NCBI RefSeq assembly: GCF_016918565.1 | Contig: NZ_JAFFQD010000016.1 | Location: forward strand, 36,072-100,071 | Source of the DNA: Desulfogranum marinum | GTDB taxonomy: Bacteria > Desulfobacterota > Desulfobulbia > Desulfobulbales > Desulfobulbaceae | Reading direction: 5' to 3' | Length of the DNA stretch: 64,000 nt | In this document: positions 43,513 through 52,266 of the stretch, piece by piece | Numbering within the stretch: position 1 is the first letter of the stretch | How the letters are laid out: every line of letters begins with the position of its first letter | Translations under genes and position numbers: made by a program | The notes under the pieces: generated by a model | Database searches by the model: none | What the model saw: only the letters and a program-made list of their open reading frames with translations | Told to the model about the DNA's origin: nothing

Positions 43513-46170
43513 TTATTGGTTGTGAGAGTGGGGAGTTTCGGTGGCAATATTATATGCCTTCAGGGCTTCTGTAACTTTTTCAATGGGCAGGTCTCCTTGA
43601 TCGGCAAGCGCTTTAAGAGCGGCAATGGTGATGTGGTACCTGTCGACTTTAAAAAAGTCCCGCAATGCTTCACGAGAATCACTGCGGCCAAAGCCGTCGG
43701 TCCCGAGAATTGTAAGTGGATTAGGGAGCAGGCGGCGTATTTGTTCCGGATAAGCCTGCACATAATCTGTGCTGATTACAGCAGGTCCGGGGTGATCAGC
43801 CATGACTTGGGTGACATAGGGAACTTTTGCCTGTTGGTCAGGATGTTGCCTGTTCCAGCATTCTGTTTCCATGCCGTCGCGATGTAACTGGTTTATCCCC
43901 AGCACAGACCATACGTCAGCGGCAACATCAAAGTCATTTGCCAGGAGTTCTGCTGCGGCAATCACTTCGCGGAAGATGGCACCGCTGCCCATGAGCTGCA
44001 CCTTGAGTGTGCTCTTTTCGCCACGTTGGAAGAGGTACATCCCCTTACATATTCCCTGTTCGCTTCCTTCCGGCAACGCAGGCTGTGGGTAGTTTTCATT
44101 GAGGAGTGTTATGTAGTAGTAAATGTCCTCGCCGTCTTTATACATCCTCTGTATCCCGTTTTGAATGAGAACGACCAGCTCATAGGCAAAGGTCGGGTCG
44201 TAGGCTTGGCATGTTGGGATAGTAGAGGCGTAGAGCAGGCCCTGGCCGTCTTGGTGCTGCAGACCTTCTCCATTAAGGGTGGTTCGGCCAGCTGTGGCTC
44301 CCATGAGAAAGCCTTTTGCCCTGGCATCGGCAGCAGCCCAGAGCTGGTCGCCGATTCGTTGAAATCCAAACATGGAGTAAAATGTGTAAAACGGTATCAT
44401 GGGCACGCCGTAGTTGGTGTGTGCCGTTGCTGCTGCCATCCAGGAGGAGATGGCCCCTGCCTCGGTAATCCCCTCTTCAAGGATTTGCCCCTGGGGATCT
44501 TCCCTGTACCACGCCACTGATTCGGAGTCCTGCGGTTCATAGAGTTGACCGGTAGGAGCATAAATGCCTAGTTGCCTGAACAGCCCTTCCATTCCAAAAG
44601 TGCGTGCCTCATCGGGTATGATGGGTACCACATTTTTGCCAATATTTTTGTCCTTGACCAGGGCTCCTAGCAGGCGCACAAATGCCATGGTGGTAGAGAG
44701 TTGTCGTTCTTTTGAAGAGGTGAGCAGGGTTTGAAACTGTTCCAGGAGCGGGGTTGATAACGGTATGTGTTTCGTTTCCCGATAGGGGACCGGTCCTCCA
44801 AGTTTTTCTCGTTGCGTCTGGAGAAATTGTTCTTCGAGACTCCCTTGGGGCGGTTTTATAAACGGCAGTGCCGTGAGCTGGTCATCCTCCAGGGGGACAT
44901 GAAAGCGGTCGCGAAATGCCTTGAGCGATTCCACATCCATTTTTTTCACATTATGGGCGACCATCACAGATTCGCCGGCCTGGCCCATGCCGAATCCTTT
45001 GATGGTTTTAATCAGGATAACGGTGGGCTTTCCCTGATAGGCACCGGCAGCGGTAAAGGCTGCGTAGACCTTTCGTGGATCATGCCCACCACGGGTCATC
45101 TGCCAGAGTTCATTGTCGGATATATCTTCAACAAGTTTTGCCAGCTCCGGGTCGTCACCAAATATTTTTTCCCTCAGGTAGGCCGGACCGCGAGCTCGTA
45201 TTGTCTGAAAATCGCCGTCTACCATGGAGCCGAATTTCTGCAGGAGCCTGCCTTCAGTATCGCGTTCTAGGACTTTATCCCATTCCGTGCCCCACAGCAC
45301 TTTGATCACATGCCAGCCGGCGCCACGGAATTTTCCTTCCAATTCCTGAATGATTTTTCCATTGCCACGCACCGGGCCGTCAAGGCGCTGCAGGTTGCAG
45401 TTGACAACAAAGATCAGGTTGTCGAGCTGTTCTCGCGATGCCAGCGAAAGTGCCCCCAGAGATTCCGGCTCATCAGATTCTCCGTCACCCATGAAAACCC
45501 ATACCTTTCTGTCCCCGGCAGGCTTCAAGCCGCGGCTGTCCATATATTTCATAAAGCGTGCCTGGTAAACGGCAGCCATTGGGCCTAACCCCATGGAAAC
45601 AGTAGGGAACTGCCAGAAATCGGGCATCAGCCATGGGTGAGGGTAAGAAGAGAGACCATGACCGCCTACTTCCTGGCGAAAATTAACCAGATGTTGTTCG
45701 TCCAGCCTGCCTTCGACAAAAGCACGTGCGTACACGCCTGGAGAGCTGTGCCCTTGGAAATAGACCATGTCTGCTCCTGACTCGGCATGGGGGCCGCGAA
45801 AAAACCAGTTAAATCCTACCTCGAAAATAGCAGAAACCGATGTGTAGGTTGCAATATGACCGCCCAGGGCCTTGCCGTCTTTGTTGGCCCTTGCCACCAT
45901 GGCCATGGCGTTCCAGCGGACATAGGCGGCAACGTTGCGAGCAATAAACGACTCTTCCGGGATCGGTGTTTCCTGCTCAGGAGAGATAGTGTTGCAGTAG
46001 GGTGTAAGTATGCCGGGGGAGGTCGATACGCCTTTTTCCCTGGCACGGTCGGTGAGAGTCCGGAGGAGGTAGTCAGCTTTCTCTTTGCCCTCTGTCCTGA
46101 TGACTCCATCAAGTGATTGGAGCCAGTCTGTGGTTTCCGTTGGATCCGGGTCATTATAATAATAACTCAT
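43513..46170 (-). CDS. aceE: Pyruvate dehydrogenase E1, homodimeric
   Basis: 885 residues, the same class and length as E. coli AceE (887). The TPP-binding motif starts at VFMGDGESDEPESLGAL. The partner stretches HSSPGVYARAFVEGRL, GLSSYPHPWLMPDFWQFPTVSMGLGP and AAYQGKPTVILIKTIKGFGMG are diagnostic. It decarboxylates pyruvate and acetylates the E2 lipoyl group. First gene of aceE-aceF-lpdA, behind AGGAGG. A complete PDH complex beside a ferredoxin-type oxidoreductase is noteworthy for a presumed anaerobe. Confidence 0.97.
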   Translation of the reverse strand: MSYYYNDPDPTETTDWLQSLDGVIRTEGKEKADYLLRTLTDRAREKGVSTSPGILTPYCNTISPEQETPIPEESFIARNVAAYVRWNAMAMVARANKDGKALGGHIATYTSVSAIFEVGFNWFFRGPHAESGADMVYFQGHSSPGVYARAFVEGRLDEQHLVNFRQEVGGHGLSSYPHPWLMPDFWQFPTVSMGLGPMAAVYQARFMKYMDSRGLKPAGDRKVWVFMGDGESDEPESLGALSLASREQLDNLIFVVNCNLQRLDGPVRGNGKIIQELEGKFRGAGWHVIKVLWGTEWDKVLERDTEGRLLQKFGSMVDGDFQTIRARGPAYLREKIFGDDPELAKLVEDISDNELWQMTRGGHDPRKVYAAFTAAGAYQGKPTVILIKTIKGFGMGQAGESVMVAHNVKKMDVESLKAFRDRFHVPLEDDQLTALPFIKPPQGSLEEQFLQTQREKLGGPVPYRETKHIPLSTPLLEQFQTLLTSSKERQLSTTMAFVRLLGALVKDKNIGKNVVPIIPDEARTFGMEGLFRQLGIYAPTGQLYEPQDSESVAWYREDPQGQILEEGITEAGAISSWMAAATAHTNYGVPMIPFYTFYSMFGFQRIGDQLWAAADARAKGFLMGATAGRTTLNGEGLQHQDGQGLLYASTIPTCQAYDPTFAYELVVLIQNGIQRMYKDGEDIYYYITLLNENYPQPALPEGSEQGICKGMYLFQRGEKSTLKVQLMGSGAIFREVIAAAELLANDFDVAADVWSVLGINQLHRDGMETECWNRQHPDQQAKVPYVTQVMADHPGPAVISTDYVQAYPEQIRRLLPNPLTILGTDGFGRSDSREALRDFFKVDRYHITIAALKALADQGDLPIEKVTEALKAYNIATETPHSHNQ

Positions 46171-46868
46171 GCCACGCCTCCTGATCTTTTATTTTAGGTA
46201 CTTTGAAAAAGCGTATCTTTCTATCTCCACCCGGCAAGTGTCGACTCCGAGTCTATGCAATTTTTTTCCACAGGCATATGGCTCATCTCAAAGTCTACGC
46301 TTGCCTTCCGGGGTAAAATATTAAATATAATCTAAATTCTGCACGTCGAATGTTAGAAAAAATAAATTCTACTTTAAAAAACAACATATTGAGCAGACAA
46401 TTGATTTGAAGTTCTCTTCACTGTTTTGAGTGAACCTCTTTTTTCTCACCTTCAACGCCCTTCGGGATCGGCAATTTCACCAAATCTGCTACGTTACCGA
46501 AGGCTTGAAGTATTTTTATACGTCTCCGCCTCCGGTGCTTCACATCTTCGGCAGGTAGCGTAGACTCCGAAATTTCCAATTGCAGGATTTAGGTATAATG
46601 ATAGTTGCCGGGCTCATTGCTCTCATATACCAATCCCTTTGTACATTAATTACAACAAAAACAGGCCCGCAAGAATAATAAACGGATAACCGATTGCTTT
46701 CCTAGTAAAAAAATACGAAAAGAAGATGGCAGAAACTGCTTGGTTGTACTGGATACCGATTTGCCTTCAACGACCTTTCGCATCTGTACTCTTTACGGTG
46801 GCCTTTAAGCTGATTTACAAGGCTGATTGCATTGTGATGCATATCTAACTTCTCAGGAGGATAACGTA
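46171..46868. other. Long divergent region with a 75-base hairpin
   Basis: 698 bases between aceE and the SLC13 permease, carrying both promoters. It holds no convincing gene. It contains a third TACGCT-type motif (46293-46305 region) and the inverted repeat at 46489-46563. Confidence 0.45.
46489..46563. repeat. Imperfect 75-base inverted repeat with motif copy
   Basis: CTACGTTACC-GAAG at the left end pairs with CTTC-GG(CA)-GGTAGCGTAG at the right, with further pairing of GCTTGAAG and CTTCACAT-type segments inside. The right end overlaps CGGAGTCTACGCTACC on the minus strand (46554-46569), a 14-of-16 match to the motif at 804 and 2198. It is intergenic, so a dispersed hairpin element is likely. 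Confidence 0.5.
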
Positions 46869-49235
46869 ATGACACCGGAAATACTGCTGGTTTTCGGCAT
46901 TCTTGTTGTTGTAATCGTGGTACTTGTTACCGAGGTTATGCCGCTTGAAGTCCTCTCTATGCTGGTTTTAGGGGTATTGGCCATTACCGGACTGGTGACG
47001 CCGACAGAGGCACTGGCAGGATTTAGTAACCCGGCGGTGGTAACCATTTGGGCAGTGTTTATCCTCAGTGGCGGACTCACCCGAACCGGTATTGCCAACA
47101 TTATCGGGCGAAATATGCTGAAGCTGTCGGGAACAGGTGATGCAAGGATGATTATGCTCATCATGGTAATTGCCGGTGGATTGTCTGCCTTTATGAATAA
47201 TGTGGCAGTAGCAGCGTTGATGTTGCCGGTGGTTATGGATATTGCAAGAAAAACCGGTAAGTCACCTTCGATTTTATTGATGCCCTTGGCCTATGGTTCC
47301 CTGCTTGGTGGTCTCACCACCATGATTGGGACACCACCCAATATTCTGGTCAGCGAAGCATTGCGCACCCATGGCCTTACACCATTTGGTCTCTTTGATT
47401 TTTCGCCGGTAGGCCTGATCGTTATGGTCGTGGGCATGCTTTTTATAACCTTTGTCGGAACACGATTTCTGCCAAAGCATCCCCCGTTTGAACCTGAGCG
47501 GAAAGGCGATAAGCAGGTTATCAGTCAGTATCGTATTCAGGAACGGTTGTTCAGAATCCACATTCCCAAACAGTCGGCCCTTGCCGGCCATACGCTTGCC
47601 TCAAGTCACCTCGGTTCCAGGCTGGGTCTCAATGTAATTGCCATCAACCGGGGGCGAAAGATCTCTCTTGCGCCGAATTCAACGGATAAAATTCTGCCGG
47701 ATGATGAACTTATTGTAGAAGGTCGTCTTGATCGGATTCAGGAAATGAATAACTGGGGGCAGCTGCTGTCGGAAAGCGTTGTTCCTGAAGAAAACGCACT
47801 GCTCGGATTTGGTATGCAGGTGGCAGAGGTCCGGCTGTCTGATGATAGCCCATGGCTCGGCAAAAGCCTTTCCGAATTGGGTTTTCGTAATCAGTACGGC
47901 TTGAATGTGTTGGAAATTTTGCGACTCGGTCGGCAGATAAACATGAATGTTAAGTCCCGGAAACTGATTGACGGGGATGTGCTGGTCCTGCACGGGCCAA
48001 TGGCCAGCATCAAACAACTGGCGGAAACAGACGGCATCATGTCACCGGTTGTGCTCAATGCCGAGGAGGTAAAGGAAAAGTATGAAAAGGAAAAGAAAAT
48101 CCGTCTTTTCAGCATTCCCGATAGCTCCAGGTTGCTCGGCATGACGGTGACGGAGAGTTGTCTTGGTGATGCTCTTGATGTCCAGATTCTTGAAGTTATA
48201 AGAAAAGATGGTAGCGCAGTGGTCCCTGCCTCAGATTTGGTGTTTGAGCCGGGAGACAGGCTTGTGGTTGCCGGGATGTCGGATCTGGTCGGAGTTCTGC
48301 TCATGCAGGGGCTGGAGGCGGTTTTCGATAAAGATCAAGCAGTGGTGGAAGATACATCAATTCTCCAAAGTGATACAGTGGGCTTTGTGGAAGTCATCCT
48401 TTCCCCGCATTCCGTTCTGGTTGGTCAGACACTGCAGGAGATTCGTTTTCGTGAAAAATTCGGGCTTAACGTGTTGGCCATTCTGCGAAAGGGCAAGGTG
48501 ATACGTACCGGACTGCGTGATCTGCAAATACAACTCGGGGATGCCCTCCTGCTGTATGGACAATGGAAAAAACTGGCTGTCTTGGGGCGAGAGCCCGATT
48601 TCGTAGTGCTCACCGAAAAAATGCAGGAAGTTGCCCGGGAAGAGAAAGCCAAAACTGCGCTGACTATTATGGCGATTGTGCTGTTGCCGGTCATTTTCGG
48701 TTGGGTACCAATTTATATTGCTGTGGTCATTGGCGCCGCGTTTATGGTCTTGACCAATTGTCTGACCATGGAGGAGGCTTATCTCTATATCGAGTGGAAA
48801 GCCGTATTTCTGATTGCAGGCATGCTACCGCTTGGAGTAGCGCTGGATAAAACCGGTGCCGCGTTAATGGTTGCCGAAAAGGTGATAACCATCCTGGGGC
48901 CATTGGGGCCGTATGGGGTTTTGTTTGGGCTGCTCAGTATTACTTTTATGGGTACCAGTATCATACCGACCGCAGCTCTGGTGGTGCTCATGGTTCCTAT
49001 CGCTCTTCAGACTTCTGCTGGTCTTGGCATATCTCCCTACCCTTTGATGATGGGTATTGCGATGGCTGCTTCTTCAAGTTTTACCTCACCCATTTCGCAT
49101 CCAGCTAATGTACTGGTCATGGGACCGGGGGGCTATAAATTCATGGACTATGTTAAGGTCGGATTGCCCCTTACTCTAGTAATACTGGCATTACTGATGG
49201 TCATTATTCCCATTTTTTGGCCATTGGTTGGTTAA
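46869..49235 (+). CDS. SLC13/DASS permease with four RCK_C repeats
   Basis: About 788 residues from the ATG at 46869, behind CAGGAGG; the frame extends 14 codons further without support. Residues 1-210 have roughly six helices with FMNNVAVAALMLPV and GGLTTMIGTPPNILVSEAL. Four tandem TrkA-C/RCK_C domains follow (about 225-290, 310-380, 410-475, 500-570). The second membrane half has MGTSIIPTAALVVL and ASSSFTSPISHPANVLVMGPG. The fold is a sodium-coupled anion transporter (sulfate, dicarboxylate or similar). Related proteins usually carry two such domains, so four is unusual. The substrate is unknown. Confidence 0.9.
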   Translation: MTPEILLVFGILVVVIVVLVTEVMPLEVLSMLVLGVLAITGLVTPTEALAGFSNPAVVTIWAVFILSGGLTRTGIANIIGRNMLKLSGTGDARMIMLIMVIAGGLSAFMNNVAVAALMLPVVMDIARKTGKSPSILLMPLAYGSLLGGLTTMIGTPPNILVSEALRTHGLTPFGLFDFSPVGLIVMVVGMLFITFVGTRFLPKHPPFEPERKGDKQVISQYRIQERLFRIHIPKQSALAGHTLASSHLGSRLGLNVIAINRGRKISLAPNSTDKILPDDELIVEGRLDRIQEMNNWGQLLSESVVPEENALLGFGMQVAEVRLSDDSPWLGKSLSELGFRNQYGLNVLEILRLGRQINMNVKSRKLIDGDVLVLHGPMASIKQLAETDGIMSPVVLNAEEVKEKYEKEKKIRLFSIPDSSRLLGMTVTESCLGDALDVQILEVIRKDGSAVVPASDLVFEPGDRLVVAGMSDLVGVLLMQGLEAVFDKDQAVVEDTSILQSDTVGFVEVILSPHSVLVGQTLQEIRFREKFGLNVLAILRKGKVIRTGLRDLQIQLGDALLLYGQWKKLAVLGREPDFVVLTEKMQEVAREEKAKTALTIMAIVLLPVIFGWVPIYIAVVIGAAFMVLTNCLTMEEAYLYIEWKAVFLIAGMLPLGVALDKTGAALMVAEKVITILGPLGPYGVLFGLLSITFMGTSIIPTAALVVLMVPIALQTSAGLGISPYPLMMGIAMAASSSFTSPISHPANVLVMGPGGYKFMDYVKVGLPLTLVILALLMVIIPIFWPLVG

Positions 49236-50044
49236 ATCAGGGTAGCTCCACAGAATCATCGTTTGCCTCTGTGCGTATCGGGCAGGACAAGAGAGCCTGT
49301 AATTATGGTGCGCGTTTTGTTCAGGCATTCATCCGGATTTTTCATCTGTCAAGGCGGTTTCAGATGCAAAGGCGTTCGGGTAATCCTGTGGTAAAAAATG
49401 AGGAAAGTGTTGTTTAAAGGCTATTTTCAGTATTTGTGTTGTCTCCTCGAGGAGACGCGGGGCTATGCCTTGCTTACCCAGAAGGTAATAGTACTTTGTG
49501 GTATAGGTTGATGTGCCAAATGTACTTTTCTTGTCATTTTGCTGTTAGGTGGATAGGTCCTGTTTATTTATCTGATTTTAAACGGTTTTGCTTGAGCTCT
49601 TGAATAAATTTTATTGGCAGCGCGATAAGCGGGATGGTTTACGTATTGATTCCTAAGGTGTTGAATGTGCGTGATGTGCAAAATATAAAAAAGCAGTTGC
49701 CTGTGATTGATTTTTCTTATATATGAACAGTAATAACGTTTGTGTCAGGAGTGGGCGTTTAATACCAGTGATGTACTCCGGACATCTTTTCCCCCAAGCG
49801 CTCCTGTCATTTTTTTCATGTATCCGGAAAGTGAACCGAATAAAGAGAGGGCTGTCGCAGGTTTTTCATTTTTAAAATTATAGAGGTGCCTCGAAAAGTA
49901 CTTTTTGAAGGTGACCTGGAGAGTAGGACGTAATATCACAAGCAGGTATTCTCGCGCGTGATCGTATGCTGTGACAGCAAGGCTTGTCCAATTACCAGTT
50001 TGTCAAGGTGTCAACACCTGTACACAAACCAAGGAGGTTAGCTG
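49236..50044. other. Long spacer upstream of the uptake hydrogenase
   Basis: 809 bases with no convincing gene. GTCTCCTCGAGGAGAC at 49441-49456 is a perfect 16-base palindrome. An AT-rich stretch at about 49690-49725 (TTGCCT followed by TATATA) is a weak promoter candidate for the hydrogenase operon. No known riboswitch was recognised. Confidence 0.45.
49441..49456. promoter_or_regulatory. Perfect palindrome GTCTCCTCGAGGAGAC
   Basis: Sixteen-base perfect palindrome about 205 bases after the permease stop and about 590 bases before the hydrogenase. It could be a protein-binding site or the stem of a transcript hairpin; nothing chooses between them. Confidence 0.4.
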
Positions 50045-51148
50045 ATGAAGTCAAAGGTAGCGAGCAGTCACGATAAGCAGTTGGGCGGTGTTACGCGAAG
50101 AGATTTTGTAAAGTTCTGCACTGGGGTGGCGGCAAGCATGGGCCTCCCCTTGACTGTTGCTCCGAAAATGGCAGAGGCAGTCACTTCTCCACAAAGGCCC
50201 CCTGTTATATGGCTCTCCGGTCAGGAGTGCACCGGTTGTGTGGAATCACTTTTACGCACCCATCACCCGGCAATTGACAGCCTTATTTTTGATCTTATCT
50301 CCCTCGAGTATTCCGAAACACTCAATGCCGGTGCCGGACATCAGGCAGAACACCACCGGGAACTTTCCATTGAGGCCAATAAGGGAAAATTTATTTTGGT
50401 TGTTGATGGCGCCATTCCGGTAAAGGATGGCGGTGTATATTGTCAGATAGCCGGTAAACCCGTGCTTGATATTCTCAACGAAACCGCACCCCACGCTGCT
50501 GCGGTTATTGCCATTGGCTCCTGCGCTGCCTGGGGCGGCGTACCTGCAGCAGAACCCAACCCGACCGGAGCAACCCCGGTACATGAAATACTCAAGGATA
50601 AAGGGATTCCGGTGGTCAATATCCCCGGCTGCCCTCCTAATCCGTATAATTTTCTTTCCACTGTCATCCATTTTGTCACCTTCAATAAGCTGCCGGCCTT
50701 AGATGACAAGATGCGTCCCAAATTTGCATATTCCAGGCTTATTCATGAGAACTGTGAGCGGCGTCCACATTTTGATGCGGGACGGTTTGCAGAAGAGTTC
50801 GGCGATGAAGGCCATCGTAAAGGATACTGTCTATACAAACTTGGATGCAAGGGACCCGAGACCTATAACAACTGCTCGACCCTCCATTTCGGAGATGTGG
50901 CCACCACCGGTTGCTGGCCGGTAGGTACAGGCGCACCCTGCTTTGGCTGCTCAGAAGCCGGGGTCGGATTTGACAGTCCGTTATTTTCCAAAGCCAGAGT
51001 AAGTTTTCCCACGCCTCCGGCCCAAGCTCCTGAAGCGGTGCCGGAGAAGGGCAGTGGTGCCAAGAGTTTTGCCTATGGTGTTGCCGGAGCCGCAGTCGGT
51101 GCGACGGCTGTAGCGCTTGCAAATACACGTGGCAAGGACGAAGACTGA
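50045..51148 (+). CDS. hybO: Periplasmic [NiFe] hydrogenase small subunit (HybO-like)
   Basis: 367 residues. The Tat signal is TRRDFVKFC at about residue 17. Cluster ligands begin with WLSGQECTGCVESLL, so here both proximal Cys are present, and continue with IGSCAAWGG, IPGCPPNPYN, LIHENCERRPHFD, KGYCLYKLGCKGPETYNNC and VGTGAPCFGC. A C-terminal hydrophobic helix (FAYGVAGAAVGATAVAL) anchors it to the membrane. This is a respiratory uptake enzyme (group 1) that is exported folded with the large subunit. The operon order is small, HybA-like, large, protease, HybB-like. Confidence 0.95.
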   Translation: MKSKVASSHDKQLGGVTRRDFVKFCTGVAASMGLPLTVAPKMAEAVTSPQRPPVIWLSGQECTGCVESLLRTHHPAIDSLIFDLISLEYSETLNAGAGHQAEHHRELSIEANKGKFILVVDGAIPVKDGGVYCQIAGKPVLDILNETAPHAAAVIAIGSCAAWGGVPAAEPNPTGATPVHEILKDKGIPVVNIPGCPPNPYNFLSTVIHFVTFNKLPALDDKMRPKFAYSRLIHENCERRPHFDAGRFAEEFGDEGHRKGYCLYKLGCKGPETYNNCSTLHFGDVATTGCWPVGTGAPCFGCSEAGVGFDSPLFSKARVSFPTPPAQAPEAVPEKGSGAKSFAYGVAGAAVGATAVALANTRGKDED

Positions 51149-51174
51149 AATCGTAAAGGGGGAGCGTGAAAACC

Positions 51175-52185
51175 ATGGCTATAAATAGACGGGATTTTCT
51201 CAAATTTTCAGCCGGCACCGGTTTGGTGCTGGCAACGGATGCCAAGGTGTCCGCAGCCAGGGAGAAGAAGGAGCTTTCTCCGGATGCGGTGGGTATCCTT
51301 TATGATGCCACCCTGTGCATTGGCTGCATGTCGTGCATGGTCAACTGTAAAAAGGCCAATGCCGAACCGGGCGGGGCCTTATACCACAAAGAAACTGCGG
51401 GGCAGATACCTTACGAGTACGAAGGCGAGGAACAAAAATATGATGCCCCCACTTCACTCTCAGACAAGACCTTGTGCCTGATAAAGGCATATCGTGGAAA
51501 ATCGGAAAAAGAAGAAGGTGAGGGGGAGTTTTCCTTTATAAAGCAACACTGTCTCCATTGTGTTGATCCTGCATGCGTATCTGCCTGTCCTGTGCAAGCA
51601 CTGAAAAAACAGCCGGGAACCGGCATTGTTACCTATGATAAAAACAGGTGTTTCGGCTGTCGGTACTGCCAGGTCGCCTGTCCGTTCGGCATACCCATGT
51701 ATGAGTGGGAAAAATCCTCTCCATCGGTGGTCAAATGCCAGTTGTGCAACCATAGAATCGCCCAGGGCGGTTACTCTGCCTGCTGCGAGGCCTGTCCGAC
51801 AGGAGCTTCTCTGTTTGGAAAGGTCACTGATCTCCAAGAGGAAGCCAAGCGGCGATTAAACCTGAAAGCAGGCGATACATATGCTTATCCGGTAAATCAT
51901 ATCGAGCATGGGAAAACAACAGAGCAGGTCGTGCCTGAATATGTGGACCATGTCTATGGATTGGAAGAGGCCGGCGGTACCCAGTATATGTTCCTCGCCG
52001 GTGTGGATTTCGATAAACTCGGTTTTAATCCGAAAATAACCAACCAGGTATACCCTGATTTAACCTGGGAGTATGTCTCTCATGTACCTCAATTGATAGG
52101 TACCCTTCTGGTAGCCGGGACAGTGACTCGACTTGTCACTCAGCGGATGGAGAAGAAAAATAAGGACAATGAATCAGGCGAATAG
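51175..52185 (+). CDS. hybA: HybA-like 4Fe-4S ferredoxin subunit
   Basis: About 336 residues from the ATG at 51175; GGGGGAG fits it better than the nearby GTG at 51166. The Tat signal reads NRRDFLKFS. Four cysteine groups, CIGCMSCMVNC, CLHCVDPACVSACP, CFGCRYCQVACP and CQLCNH...CCEACP, would bind four clusters. A C-terminal helix (IGTLLVAGTVTRLV) anchors it. It should relay electrons from the hydrogenase small subunit to the HybB-like quinone-reacting protein. Confidence 0.94.
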   Translation: MAINRRDFLKFSAGTGLVLATDAKVSAAREKKELSPDAVGILYDATLCIGCMSCMVNCKKANAEPGGALYHKETAGQIPYEYEGEEQKYDAPTSLSDKTLCLIKAYRGKSEKEEGEGEFSFIKQHCLHCVDPACVSACPVQALKKQPGTGIVTYDKNRCFGCRYCQVACPFGIPMYEWEKSSPSVVKCQLCNHRIAQGGYSACCEACPTGASLFGKVTDLQEEAKRRLNLKAGDTYAYPVNHIEHGKTTEQVVPEYVDHVYGLEEAGGTQYMFLAGVDFDKLGFNPKITNQVYPDLTWEYVSHVPQLIGTLLVAGTVTRLVTQRMEKKNKDNESGE

Positions 52186-52266
52186 TCCAGGGGATTTGTT
52201 GAGTTTATTCCACTATATCACGAGTTGCGAAATCCTGTAGCGGGAAGCACGTAAAGGAGAAAGAGA

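Noticed and set aside
49441..49530. Possible riboswitch after the perfect palindrome
   Set aside because: I compared by eye with c-di-GMP and other known consensus patterns and saw no match; only the palindrome is supported.
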